This document shows positions 50,965 through 59,244 of a stretch of 64,000 nucleotides of DNA, one piece after another. Origin of the DNA: Streptomyces sp. NBC_01341 (lineage in GTDB: Bacteria > Actinomycetota > Actinomycetes > Streptomycetales > Streptomycetaceae); contig NZ_CP108364.1 of the NCBI RefSeq assembly GCF_035946055.1, positions 310,001 to 374,000 on the forward strand, written 5' to 3'. The notes under the pieces were generated by a model, which saw nothing but the letters and a program-made list of their open reading frames with translations, was not told the DNA's origin and did not search any database. A program made the translations under genes and the position numbers. Position 1 is the first letter of the stretch; every line of letters starts with the position of its first letter.

Positions 50965-52308
50965 ATGCCACCCCCACACCCGGCTCGCCGCTTCTCGCTG
51001 CTCGTTGCCGCCCTGACGACCGTCGGCCTGCTGATCGTCGCGTGCACCGGGCACGCGGTTGCCGCGCCGCTTGGGCACCCTTCCTCCGTCGCAGGCGACG
51101 CCGCCCTCACGTCGCGTGTGCCGGGGGTGACGCACTCCGGCGCCGGGCCGGAGGCGTCCCGTCCTGACACCCGGACGGCCATGACCATCCCGGCGGACGT
51201 CACCGCGGGCGTCGCCGTGTTCGACCGGCTCACCGGACGCTTCACCGAATCGCGTGAGCCGGACCGCGCCTTCCGCTCCGCGTCGGTGGTCAAGCTGCTG
51301 CTGGCTCTGGACTTCCTGTGGAACCGGGGCCCCGCCTACGACCCTCCGCAGGCGGACCGGGACCGGCTCGCGGCGATGCTGAGCAGCAGTGACGACGCCG
51401 CCGCGAGCCACTACTGGTCAACGGGCGGCGGCAGTGCGGTGATCGCCCGCATGGTGCCCCGGCTGGCGCTCACCGGGACCCTCCCGCCGCCGGCGGCCTA
51501 CCCCGGCTATTGGGGTTACACGGCGACCACCGCCGCGGACACCGTCCGCGTGTACCGCTACCTCCTCGACACGGCGCCGTTGCCCGTACGGGAAATAGTC
51601 CTGGGGGCGCTGCACCGGTCCACCCGCTGCGCGACGGACGGCTTCGACCAGAACTTCGGTCTGCCCTCGGCGTTCGAGGCGCCGGGTGCGGTCAAGCAGG
51701 GCTGGTCGGGCTTCACTTCGGGCGGCTGCACCCCGGCCCCGGCCGGACGTTACGGCCCTTCGTCCGGTGCTGCCGCCGGCGCGCACGAGCCGACGGACAC
51801 GGCCACGGGCTCCGGAGAACCAGTGGCTCCCACCGAAGTCGCCGAGCGGTCGGCGCCGTCCTCGGCCCCTGCCGCCGCACCCTCGCTCGACCTGACGTCC
51901 GAGGCGCTGCACACGACGGGCACCGTCGGCCCCGACGACCGGACCGTCGTCGCCGTCCTCACCCTCCATCCGGACGGCACACCGTACGGAACCGCGTACA
52001 GCAAGGTCACCACGCTCACCGGCTCCCTGGACGTCCCCGGAGCCGTACGCCCCTCCGGCACCCGGTTCACCACCTGGGGCAGCGGCGTCCGTGTCCGTTC
52101 GGCTCCCACCACCGCGTCCGCCGCCCTCACGACGCTGCCCGCCGGAGTGGACGTCCTCGTGGGATGCCAGCAGCAGGGCGGCCTCGTGTCCGTGCCGCCG
52201 TACACCAACGACTGGTGGGCCTATCTGCCGCAGTACGGCGGCTGGATCACGAACATCTACGTCAACTCCCCCGGCAACACGCTCCCGGGCGTGGGCCGTT
52301 GCCCGTAG
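50965..52308 (+). CDS. Secreted SxxK serine hydrolase (class A beta-lactamase-like fold) with SH3-like domain, 447 aa
   Basis: ATG 50965 follows CTAGGAG. After a signal peptide comes a catalytic core with S107-V-V-K110 (SASVVKLLLAL), an SxD-like loop (LSSSDDAAAS) and KQG (VKQGWSGF) in place of KTG, the three marks of penicillin-recognising serine enzymes. An insert rich in Ser, Pro and Ala separates the core, and the C-terminal 80 residues are the same SH3-like domain as its neighbours (TWGSGVRVRSAP to TLPGVGRCP). A lipobox-like LIVACTGH also occurs, so it could be a lipoprotein. Substrate, whether peptidoglycan or a beta-lactam, is unknown. Confidence 0.85.
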   Translation: MPPPHPARRFSLLVAALTTVGLLIVACTGHAVAAPLGHPSSVAGDAALTSRVPGVTHSGAGPEASRPDTRTAMTIPADVTAGVAVFDRLTGRFTESREPDRAFRSASVVKLLLALDFLWNRGPAYDPPQADRDRLAAMLSSSDDAAASHYWSTGGGSAVIARMVPRLALTGTLPPPAAYPGYWGYTATTAADTVRVYRYLLDTAPLPVREIVLGALHRSTRCATDGFDQNFGLPSAFEAPGAVKQGWSGFTSGGCTPAPAGRYGPSSGAAAGAHEPTDTATGSGEPVAPTEVAERSAPSSAPAAAPSLDLTSEALHTTGTVGPDDRTVVAVLTLHPDGTPYGTAYSKVTTLTGSLDVPGAVRPSGTRFTTWGSGVRVRSAPTTASAALTTLPAGVDVLVGCQQQGGLVSVPPYTNDWWAYLPQYGGWITNIYVNSPGNTLPGVGRCP

Positions 52309-52347
52309 TTCCCCTCCTCCTCCCCCCCGCCGACCAGGAGGCTTTTC

Positions 52348-53628
52348 GTGCGACGCAACCAGAGATCGAACTCCCACGCCATACCCGCCCGCCGGGGGCC
52401 GGCCATCACGGTCTCCGTGCTGGCCGTCGCCGCGCTCACGCTCACGTCGGACCCCGCAGCCGCCCGTGACGCGGCTGCGGGGTCCGCTCCGCTCGGAGCC
52501 ATCAGCTGGCGGGCCGACCTGTCCACACCCGCCGGGAGCGAGAGCAACATCAGTCGCACCGACGGCGCGCTGCGCCTTCGGGACGCCGGCCTGCGGCCCG
52601 CCTCCTCCCGCACCGCCCGCGGGCAGGGCACGGTCATGTCACCCGTGCGGGATCTCGGACGCGCGGTGAACCTGATCACCCCGGACCTCGACGCCACTGT
52701 CCCCGCCGGAGCCGAGGTCGCCGTCGACGTAAGGGGGCAGGACGGGCTGGGCCGGTGGACCGAGTGGCGTGAGGCACGTGCCGGTACCCCGGCCCGGCTG
52801 CCCCGGGCGGTCACCCGTGTGCAGACGCGGATCACCCTGGTCTCCGCGCCCGACGGCACCGCGCCGGCCGTCCGGGCCCTGGGCCTGACCGGCGAACTCG
52901 GTGACGCGCCCCAGGGGGCCGTGGCCGCGGAAGCCTTCACGACCAGTGTCTACGCGACACGGGAGGGTCTGGTCGGCGGCACCACGGCCAACGGGCACGT
53001 GATCGTCGCCAACGACCACTTCGTGGCGCTTCCTTCCCGTCGCGGCCTCTCCCCGAAGGGCAGCGGCCAGTACTCGGTCCGCGTCTGCGGTCCCGTCCGC
53101 TGCGAAACCGCTCCGGTGTGGGACGTCGGGCCCTGGAACACCCGCGACGACTACTGGAACCCGTCCTCGGTCCGCGAGACGTTCAAGGACCTGCCACAGG
53201 GCAGGCCCGAGGCACAGGCGGCCTACCAGAGCGGCTACAACGGCGGGCTGGACGGGTCCGGTCGCCGTGTGCTCAATCCGGCGGGCATCGACCTCGCGGA
53301 CGGCACGTTCTACAACGTCGGCCTGAACAACAACGGCTGGGTCACCGTCACCTATCTGTGGACCGGCAGCGGTGCGCCGACCACGTCCTTCCCCACCTGG
53401 GGCACCGACGTCAACATCCGTCAGCAGCCGACCAGCGCGTCGACGCGGGTCGCACAGCTCCCCGGCCCCACGACGGTGCGCGTGCAGTGCCAGGTGCACG
53501 GCCAGCTCGTCCAGGCCGACGGCCACAGCAACGACGCCTGGTCCTACCTCCCGGACTACGGCGGATACGTCTCCAACATCTTCATCGACGTGGCCGAGGC
53601 ATGGCTGCCGGGCGTCCCGAACTGCTGA
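52348..53628 (+). CDS. Secreted protein with possible RlpA-like barrel and SH3-like domain, 426 aa
   Basis: GTG 52348 follows AGGAGG. A twin-Arg-like or Sec signal leads to about 170 residues of beta-rich sequence (lectin/jelly-roll-like), then a segment GGTTANGHVIVANDHFVALP through VWDVGPWNTRDDYW that resembles the double-psi barrel of RlpA-like and related wall enzymes, with a conserved Asp in WDVGPWN. It ends in the same SH3-like domain (TWGTDVNIRQQPTSAST to WLPGVPNC). It is 40 nt after the SxxK gene in the same direction, so one operon is likely. The barrel call is tentative. Confidence 0.7.
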   Translation: MRRNQRSNSHAIPARRGPAITVSVLAVAALTLTSDPAAARDAAAGSAPLGAISWRADLSTPAGSESNISRTDGALRLRDAGLRPASSRTARGQGTVMSPVRDLGRAVNLITPDLDATVPAGAEVAVDVRGQDGLGRWTEWREARAGTPARLPRAVTRVQTRITLVSAPDGTAPAVRALGLTGELGDAPQGAVAAEAFTTSVYATREGLVGGTTANGHVIVANDHFVALPSRRGLSPKGSGQYSVRVCGPVRCETAPVWDVGPWNTRDDYWNPSSVRETFKDLPQGRPEAQAAYQSGYNGGLDGSGRRVLNPAGIDLADGTFYNVGLNNNGWVTVTYLWTGSGAPTTSFPTWGTDVNIRQQPTSASTRVAQLPGPTTVRVQCQVHGQLVQADGHSNDAWSYLPDYGGYVSNIFIDVAEAWLPGVPNC

Positions 53629-54836
53629 CCGCAACCGGGGCGTTCTGCCCCGTGTCGCAGGCATGACGAGCTGTGCGGACCTGGCGAACGGCCCTGTGCG
53701 TCGCCAGGTCCGGCGGTGAAGAACCCGGTCATGCGCTCCAGGCCGTCGTCGCCGAACATGGTCTCCAGGCCGGCGGCGGACTCGGTGGCCGCTGCCTCAC
53801 TGCGCGGGAAGAGCGCTTCCTCGTAGGAAGCCAGCGCGGCTTCGATGTCGCCGGGAAGGGCGGCGATCGCCAGCCCGAGTTCGGCTCCGTCGAACATGGC
53901 GAGGTTGGCCCCCTCCCCCGCGAACGGGGACATCAGGTGAGCGGCGTCGCCGAGCAGGGTCACGCCCGGGACGCGGTCCCAGCGGTGGCCGATCGGCAGG
54001 GCGTGGATACGCCGGGGGATCAGCGCGCCGTCGGCGTCCGCGACCAGTGCGCGCAGGCCGTCGTCCCATCCCTCGAACTGGGTGAGTACCGACGCCTTGG
54101 CGACGGCGGTGTCTCCGAAGTCGACAGTGTCGAGCCAGTCCTCGTCGACCCGGAGCGCGGTGTAGACGTGCAGGCTTCCGTCGGTCTCCCGGTGGGCGAG
54201 GAGGGCGCGCCTGTCGCCGAGGCAGAAGAAGGATCCGGCGCCGATGATCCCGGCGCTGCGCGGGTGACGTACGTCCGCGTCCAGGAGGTCGGTCTCCACG
54301 AAGGAGATGCCGGCATAGGCGGGCTCGGCGTCCGAGAGGAGCGGCCGGACCCTCGACCATGCGCCGTCGGCACCGATAAGGAGGCCGGTGGTGACGGAGG
54401 AGCCGTCGGCGAAGGTCACTTCGTGCTGTGCGCCGCCCAGGGCGCGGGTTCCGGTCACCTTCCTGCCCCAGCGGATCATGCCGTCCGGAAGGGAGTTCAG
54501 CAGCAGTTCACGCAGGTCTCCCCGGTCCACCTCGGGCCGTCCGCGGCTCTCCTCGCCGCCCTCGTCGATGTGGACGGTGCCGTCCGGGCCGAGTAGCCGC
54601 ATCGCCTCACCGCCCTCGTGGATGATCTCGCGGAACCCCTCGAAGAGTCCGGCGGCATGCAGTGCCTTCTGGCCGTTCTCCTCGTGGATGTCGAGCATGC
54701 CGCCCTGGGTGCGGGCGTCAGCCGACGCCTCCAGGTCGAACACGGCCGCCTCGATGCCGTTGGCGTACAGGACCCGGGCAGCGGTCAGACCGCCCAGGCC
54801 CGCCCCGATGATCGCAAGGGGGACGTGGGTACTCAT
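53556..54836 (-). CDS. FAD-dependent monooxygenase, TetX-like, with aberrant C-terminus, 426 aa
   Basis: ATG 54836 follows AGGAGG. Motifs are IIGAGLGGLTAARVL (GxGxxG), LLIGADGAWSRVRP (DG) and VTLLGDAAHLMSPFAGEGANLA (GD), the pattern of TetX-like class A hydroxylases. Homologous sequence seems to end near GDDGLERMTGFF; the remaining 50 residues run antisense through the terminator and the last 73 nt of the convergent gene and have no family features, which suggests a lost stop or a late frameshift. TetR operators lie between this gene and the tetR gene upstream, so it is probably drug- or phenol-inducible. Confidence 0.85.
   Translation of the reverse strand: MSTHVPLAIIGAGLGGLTAARVLYANGIEAAVFDLEASADARTQGGMLDIHEENGQKALHAAGLFEGFREIIHEGGEAMRLLGPDGTVHIDEGGEESRGRPEVDRGDLRELLLNSLPDGMIRWGRKVTGTRALGGAQHEVTFADGSSVTTGLLIGADGAWSRVRPLLSDAEPAYAGISFVETDLLDADVRHPRSAGIIGAGSFFCLGDRRALLAHRETDGSLHVYTALRVDEDWLDTVDFGDTAVAKASVLTQFEGWDDGLRALVADADGALIPRRIHALPIGHRWDRVPGVTLLGDAAHLMSPFAGEGANLAMFDGAELGLAIAALPGDIEAALASYEEALFPRSEAAATESAAGLETMFGDDGLERMTGFFTAGPGDAQGRSPGPHSSSCLRHGAERPGCGQQFGTPGSHASATSMKMLETYPP
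53636..53652 (+). terminator. Small terminator of the SH3-domain operon
   Basis: CGGGGC-GTTCT-GCCCCG lies 8 nt after the plus-strand stop and inside the extended tail of the minus-strand FAD gene. Confidence 0.6.
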
Positions 54837-54953
54837 CAGGACCTCCTGTTGTCGGCGTCCGCGTGCGGTGAATCGCACCGGGGCCGGCGGCGGGGCTGCT
54901 CGCGGCCCCGTCGAGGACCGCGCCGCTTTCGCACGCCCGGTTGCCCCCCGAGC

Positions 54954-54985
54954 GTAACGAACATGTTCGTTACGAACAAGTTCGT
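54954..54985. promoter_or_regulatory. Two overlapping TetR operators upstream of the FAD monooxygenase gene
   Basis: GTAACGAAC-AT-GTTCGTTAC (54954-54973) is a perfect 20-bp palindrome, and ACGAACAAGTTCGT (54972-54985) is a second copy of the ACGAAC-N2-GTTCGT core immediately after it. A third copy lies at 55793. Confidence 0.8.
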
Positions 54986-55087
54986 CACAGCCTGGCGCCC
55001 GGTGCCGGCGGCGGTCCGGGGCGCGGTCGGGGCAGCCCTCGGAGCCCGGTGGCATCCAGGGCGGCCGGGCTCAGCGGAGTGGAGGAG

Positions 55088-55774
55088 TCAGGAGTCGGTG
55101 CGGGGCACCGGAGTGACGGTGATGCCGTTGATCAGGACGTCGAAACCCCACCTCAACCGCCCGCCCGCGCCGGTGATGAGAGCGGGCATGTGGGCCCGCA
55201 CGGCCGGGTGCGTGCTCGCGTCCACGGTGCGCAAGGCGCCCGTGAGCGCGTCCCAGTCCTCCTGGGCGGACGGATCGCCCCTCCTGGCCGAGTGCTCGGC
55301 GGCGGTGGCGGTAGCCGTCTGGAGCAGCTTGTCGACCCCCCACGCGACCTGCTCCACGGCGGCCCCGCTGCGCGAGAGCAGGTCCAGGACGCGGTTCAAC
55401 AGGCGAAGGTAGTTCTTGCCGCTGGGCCGGGCCACGAGGGCAGAGCGGGCGAGCTGCGGATGCTGGAACAGCACCATCGTGTAGGACGTCAGCACCGCCA
55501 CCAGTTGCTCGCGCCAGTCGCCCTCGGCGCCCTCGGCGGCCAGGTCGACCTCACCGAGCAGCGCGTCGAGCACGGCCGCGTGCAGTTCGGCGGTGCTGGA
55601 CACGTAGACGTAGAGCGAAGCCGGACCCGTGTCCAGCTCCTGCGCGAGCCGGCGCATGGTGACCTTGTCCAGCCCCTCGGCACGCATGATCCGTACGGCG
55701 GTGTCCACGATTCCCGGCCGGGACAGGGCCGGCTTGGCAGGACGCTCCCGGCGGCTCGTCGGCTCTCTTCTCAC
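55088..55774 (-). CDS. TetR-family transcriptional regulator, 228 aa
   Basis: GTG 55774 has GGAG 5 nt upstream. The N-terminal helix-turn-helix is clear (IVDTAVRIMRAEGLDKVTMR, RLAQELDTGPASLYVYVSS), and the C-terminal ligand domain matches the TetR_C group found beside TetX-like enzymes. The gene precedes the FAD monooxygenase on the same strand; operators upstream of both fit autorepression and control of the oxygenase. Inducer is unknown. Confidence 0.92.
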   Translation of the reverse strand: MRREPTSRRERPAKPALSRPGIVDTAVRIMRAEGLDKVTMRRLAQELDTGPASLYVYVSSTAELHAAVLDALLGEVDLAAEGAEGDWREQLVAVLTSYTMVLFQHPQLARSALVARPSGKNYLRLLNRVLDLLSRSGAAVEQVAWGVDKLLQTATATAAEHSARRGDPSAQEDWDALTGALRTVDASTHPAVRAHMPALITGAGGRLRWGFDVLINGITVTPVPRTDS

Positions 55775-55792
55775 AGTCACTCCGCGATCGTA

Positions 55793-55806
55793 ACGAACAC
55801 GTTCGT
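55793..55806. promoter_or_regulatory. TetR operator upstream of tetR
   Basis: ACGAAC-AC-GTTCGT lies 19 nt before the TetR start and matches the core of the two sites at 54954-54985. Confidence 0.75.
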
Positions 55807-56036
55807 ATCGGTGGGCGGAGCGGGACCGCTCGCCCACGGGCCGCTGAAGCGGGCCCGAAATCCCGTGGCCGGATGTTTGACCAGCAGCGGAAGGCTGCCA
55901 CCCCGATCCGCACGACCGGGCGAGGTGCTCACTCGATGGTGAGTTCGTCCGCCATCGCGTCCCGCTCGACGTGACCCTGTGAGAGCGGCGCACGACCGGC
56001 GCCGCACGGCTATTGCACGGTCGTGGGGAGACGGCG

Positions 56037-56315
56037 ATGACGCAGGACGCGAGAAGACACCTGGGACCCGACAGGCAGGCGGTCCTTCTGATGGCGGGCC
56101 TGGCGGATCTGGCGGTGACCACGCTGGGCTCGGCCCTGGGCTCGGTGCGAGGACTGCTCCGCCGGTCGGACGCCTCGGAACTGGCCGCCGAAGCGGAGCG
56201 GGAACTGCTGGCGCGGGGCCGGCTGATGCTGGAGCGGCACACCGTCCTGCCGCCCGCACACCTGGAGGTCCTCGCCAGGGAAGCACTGGCTCGGCGGGCT
56301 GCCGATGGCAGGTGA
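56037..56315 (+). CDS. Small helical protein upstream of a polyprenyl synthase, 92 aa
   Basis: ATG 56037 has GGGGAG upstream. The protein is mostly helix (RQAVLLMAGLADLAVTTLGS, SELAAEAERELLARGRLMLE) without membrane spans or known domain. It overlaps the start of the polyprenyl synthase gene by 11 nt, so the two are translationally coupled, and a subunit or helper role is plausible. I know of no named family. Confidence 0.65.
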   Translation: MTQDARRHLGPDRQAVLLMAGLADLAVTTLGSALGSVRGLLRRSDASELAAEAERELLARGRLMLERHTVLPPAHLEVLAREALARRAADGR

Positions 56316-57360
56316 CCTGTGGGATCCGGCCGCGTTCAAAGCGCGCGTGGACGACGTACTGCAGCGGTTCGTCGCCGGGGAGGCGGACAGGTTCGCCTCG
56401 ATCGATCCGGCTCTGCACCCGGTGGCCGAACAGCTGGAGGCGACAGTCGCGCAGGGGAAGCGGCTGCGGGCGGCGTTCTGCTATTGGGGCTGGCGAGCGG
56501 TGGGGCAGCCGGACGACGACGCACTCGTGCGGGCGGCGGCATCGATGGAGCTGGTGCACGCCGCAGCGGTCGTCCACGACGACCTCATCGACGAAAGTCC
56601 GTTGCGGCACGGTCGGCCGACCGCGCACATCGCCCTGCGCGGGGCCGTACGCGGCCGACGGCGCGCCGCCGCAGCCGCCAGGTCGCTCGCGATGCTGGTG
56701 GGGGATCTGTTGATGGAGCTCGCCGGGCAGCTGTTCACCACCAGTGGACTGCCCGCGGCGTACCTCGGCCGGGCCCGCCCGTTGTGGTCGGCGCTGGCCC
56801 GTGAACTGATCGCGGGTGAATGCCTGGAAATCCTGCGGACCGGATCGGATCCGGACACCCGGGGCTCGCTCAAGGTGATCCGGTACAAGACCGCCAAGTA
56901 CACCGTCGAACAGCCCCTGTTGATCGGCGGCGTGCTGGCCGGGGCGGGTGAGCGACTGCGCGAGGGCTACTCGGCGTACGGGCTTCCCCTGGGCGAGGCG
57001 TTCCAGCTGCGGGACGACCTGCTCGGTGTGTTCGGCAGTACCGCCCACACCGGCAAGGCCTGCGCCGACGACCTGCGCGGTCACCGGCCGACGGCCCTGC
57101 TGGCGGAGACCTGGAGGGCCGCCGGCGAGGACGAGCGCCGACAGCTCCGCTCGCTCCTGGGCAGGCGGGATCTCGACGAGGAGGGCATGCACACCGTACG
57201 AGCGATGATGCGCCGCCTCGAGGCCCCCGACCGCATCGAGGAGATGATCAAAGTGCGGATCGAGGAAGCCCTCGCCGCACTGCACGAACTCGATGTGCCG
57301 CGCCCCGCGGCCACGGCCCTCACCGCCCTGGCGCACTCGGTGACGACCCGTCTGTCCTGA
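56305..57360 (+). CDS. Polyprenyl diphosphate synthase (GGPP-synthase-like), 351 aa
   Basis: The first aspartate-rich motif is HDDLIDES (D92, D93, D96); the second is RDDLLGVFG (D237, D238), where actinobacterial members commonly have DDLLG. KRLRAAFCYW and GGVLAGAG are also typical. It condenses isopentenyl diphosphate with an allylic primer, giving C15-C20 or longer. The residue before FARM position -5 is Ala-like, compatible with a medium or long chain. It is followed by a latex-clearing-like oxygenase gene 79 nt on, suggesting one pathway. Confidence 0.9.
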   Translation: MAGDLWDPAAFKARVDDVLQRFVAGEADRFASIDPALHPVAEQLEATVAQGKRLRAAFCYWGWRAVGQPDDDALVRAAASMELVHAAAVVHDDLIDESPLRHGRPTAHIALRGAVRGRRRAAAAARSLAMLVGDLLMELAGQLFTTSGLPAAYLGRARPLWSALARELIAGECLEILRTGSDPDTRGSLKVIRYKTAKYTVEQPLLIGGVLAGAGERLREGYSAYGLPLGEAFQLRDDLLGVFGSTAHTGKACADDLRGHRPTALLAETWRAAGEDERRQLRSLLGRRDLDEEGMHTVRAMMRRLEAPDRIEEMIKVRIEEALAALHELDVPRPAATALTALAHSVTTRLS

Positions 57361-57439
57361 CCCCCTCGGACCGGCGCCGCCCCCGATACCGGACCCCTCT
57401 CGCCCTCTCGCGGGCGAACGTCGTGCAAGGAGCTCGGCC

Positions 57440-58600
57440 ATGACCTGTACCGAAGAATCCCTGGACTCGCTGCGCCGGGCGGGGGACGAACTCGCCGACG
57501 CCACTGTCGCCGCGCTTTTCGAACGCGGGGAGGTCGGGAAGTTCAACACACTCATGCGTTACGTCTCCACCGCGGGAGCCCCCCTGCCGGACGGGCTGCC
57601 CGACGTCGCCCGGGAGTACCTCGCGGCCACGAGCGCGCCGCCGGCCTGGGTGGACTGGGAGGAGATGGAGAAGGCGCGCCTGTTCTTCATGGACAACAAC
57701 GTGCACATCTCGACCGCCCTGTCCTTCGCCTCGATGCCGGCCTGCTACGTCGTCCCGCACGTGGCCAGGCTGCTGTCGGCCACCCACGGACTCAAGTACC
57801 CCTCCAAGCGGATGGCGGAGACGGGGCAGTTCACCGTCTACCTGATGCAACCGGGCGCCTTCGAGGCGGGCAGCCGGTTCATCCCGGCCGCCCAGAAGGT
57901 CCGGCTCCTGCACGCGTCCATCCGGCACCACCTGGAGCGTGAGGGCCGGTGGGACACCGATGCCCTCGGTACGCCGATCTGCCAGGAGGACATGATCGGC
58001 GGGCAGATGTTCTTCAGCCTGCTGGTCCTGGACAGCCTGCACCGCCTGGGCATCCACATGTCCACGGAGGGGGCCGAGTCGTACTACTACGCCTGGCGCG
58101 TGGTCGGCGCGATGCTCGGTATCGACCAGGACGCCGTGCCCGGAAACACCGTGGAGGCCCGCCGGTTCCTCGACCTGTACATGGTCCGGCACATGGGGCC
58201 GTCCGCGGAGGGCGCCCACCTCACGCGCCAGCTCATCGACCTCTACGAGGAGGTCGTGCCGGGTACCTTCTTCGACCCGATCGTGTCCTCGCTCATCCGC
58301 TACCTCGTCGGCGACACCTGCGCCAACTGGCTGGAGGTGCCCAGGACTTCGTGGGACACCGTCGTCAAGGCCATGCCCCACGTCCTCGGCGTCCTGGAGT
58401 CCGTCGAGGACAGCTCACCCCTCGGCGCCTGGGCGCTGGACCGCCTCGGTCACCTGACCACCCATCTCGAGCTGTCCTCACTGACGCGCGGACGGGTCAT
58501 GCACTACGCCATTCCCGAACAGCTCCGGAAGGACTACGACGTCTCGGACGCGGTGCCGAGGAACAGCCGGTGGAGTCCCCCGCCCTCGACCGTCTCCTGA
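57440..58600 (+). CDS. Latex clearing protein-like / MpaB-family (DUF2236) haem oxygenase, 386 aa
   Basis: ATG 57440 follows AAGGAG. The family core is obvious: LFFMDNNVHISTALSFASMP, THGLKYPSKRMAETGQF and VRLLHASIRHHLE. In rubber oxygenase Lcp the haem site uses Arg164, Lys167, Thr168 and proximal His198; here R124, T128 and H158 keep the spacing (4 and 30), but the Lys is Glu127. No signal peptide is seen, unlike secreted Lcp. It probably oxidises an isoprenoid inside the cell, and the polyprenyl synthase in the same operon could supply it. A strong terminator follows. Confidence 0.85.
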   Translation: MTCTEESLDSLRRAGDELADATVAALFERGEVGKFNTLMRYVSTAGAPLPDGLPDVAREYLAATSAPPAWVDWEEMEKARLFFMDNNVHISTALSFASMPACYVVPHVARLLSATHGLKYPSKRMAETGQFTVYLMQPGAFEAGSRFIPAAQKVRLLHASIRHHLEREGRWDTDALGTPICQEDMIGGQMFFSLLVLDSLHRLGIHMSTEGAESYYYAWRVVGAMLGIDQDAVPGNTVEARRFLDLYMVRHMGPSAEGAHLTRQLIDLYEEVVPGTFFDPIVSSLIRYLVGDTCANWLEVPRTSWDTVVKAMPHVLGVLESVEDSSPLGAWALDRLGHLTTHLELSSLTRGRVMHYAIPEQLRKDYDVSDAVPRNSRWSPPPSTVS

Positions 58601-58658
58601 GCTCGCCCGCCCGTCGCGAGCGGCCCGCCCGACCCGCCGGCGGTCGCCGCCCGGGCAC

Positions 58659-58714
58659 ACCTCGGCCGGCTGCCGGGCCCCGTCCATGCGTGGGGCGCGG
58701 CAGCCGGCCGAGGT
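58659..58714. terminator. Large bidirectional terminator
   Basis: ACCTCGGCCGGCTGCCG pairs perfectly over 17 bp with CGGCAGCCGGCCGAGGT, and an inner GCCCC/GGGGC stem extends it, between converging genes. Confidence 0.85.
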
Positions 58715-58736
58715 CCTCTCCACCCCGCTCGGTCCG

Positions 58737-59006
58737 TCAGCCGGCCAGCAGGGCGCCGAGAACCATCCCGCCGATCAGGCCGACGGCGCTGACGACGATG
58801 GCGGGTACGGCCAGCCGCTCGTGTCTGACCGTCTTCGCGATGATGGCCAGCACCAGGCCGATCACACCGAACACGATCGGCAGGAAGATGAGCGAGATCA
58901 CGCCCAGCACCATCGCGATGATGCTGAGCACGTTGCCGGCCGTCGCACGCTGCGGTGCGCCGTGAGGCTGCTGCCCGGTCGGTTGGTTGCCGTACTGTGT
59001 CGTCAT
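58737..59006 (-). CDS. Small DUF4190-like membrane protein, 89 aa
   Basis: ATG 59006 follows AAGGAG. A Gln/Gly-rich head of about 25 residues is followed by two membrane helices (IIAMVLGVISLIFLPIVFGV and AIVVSAVGLIGGMVLGALL) with a short cytosolic loop (AKTVRHERL). DUF4190 and similar actinobacterial proteins have this shape. Function is unknown. It stands alone. Confidence 0.8.
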   Translation of the reverse strand: MTTQYGNQPTGQQPHGAPQRATAGNVLSIIAMVLGVISLIFLPIVFGVIGLVLAIIAKTVRHERLAVPAIVVSAVGLIGGMVLGALLAG

Positions 59007-59244
59007 CTGCCGCTCCTTCGGGCGATCTCCCGGTAGCCGATCCCAGACGGATCGGCTCATCCCTCGCATACCCCCAAGTCATCCGCGAACACCGCCACTT
59101 GGGGTTTCCGTGCGGGAGACGCGCAGCGGCTTCCACGGATGCCCCGGGTGTGGATCTCACAGGGGTGCGCGTCCGGTGGAGGCGACCTGGCCCCTCGCAC
59201 CGGCCTCCCGATCCGTGTTGCGGCGAGGGCATATGCTGTTGCTC

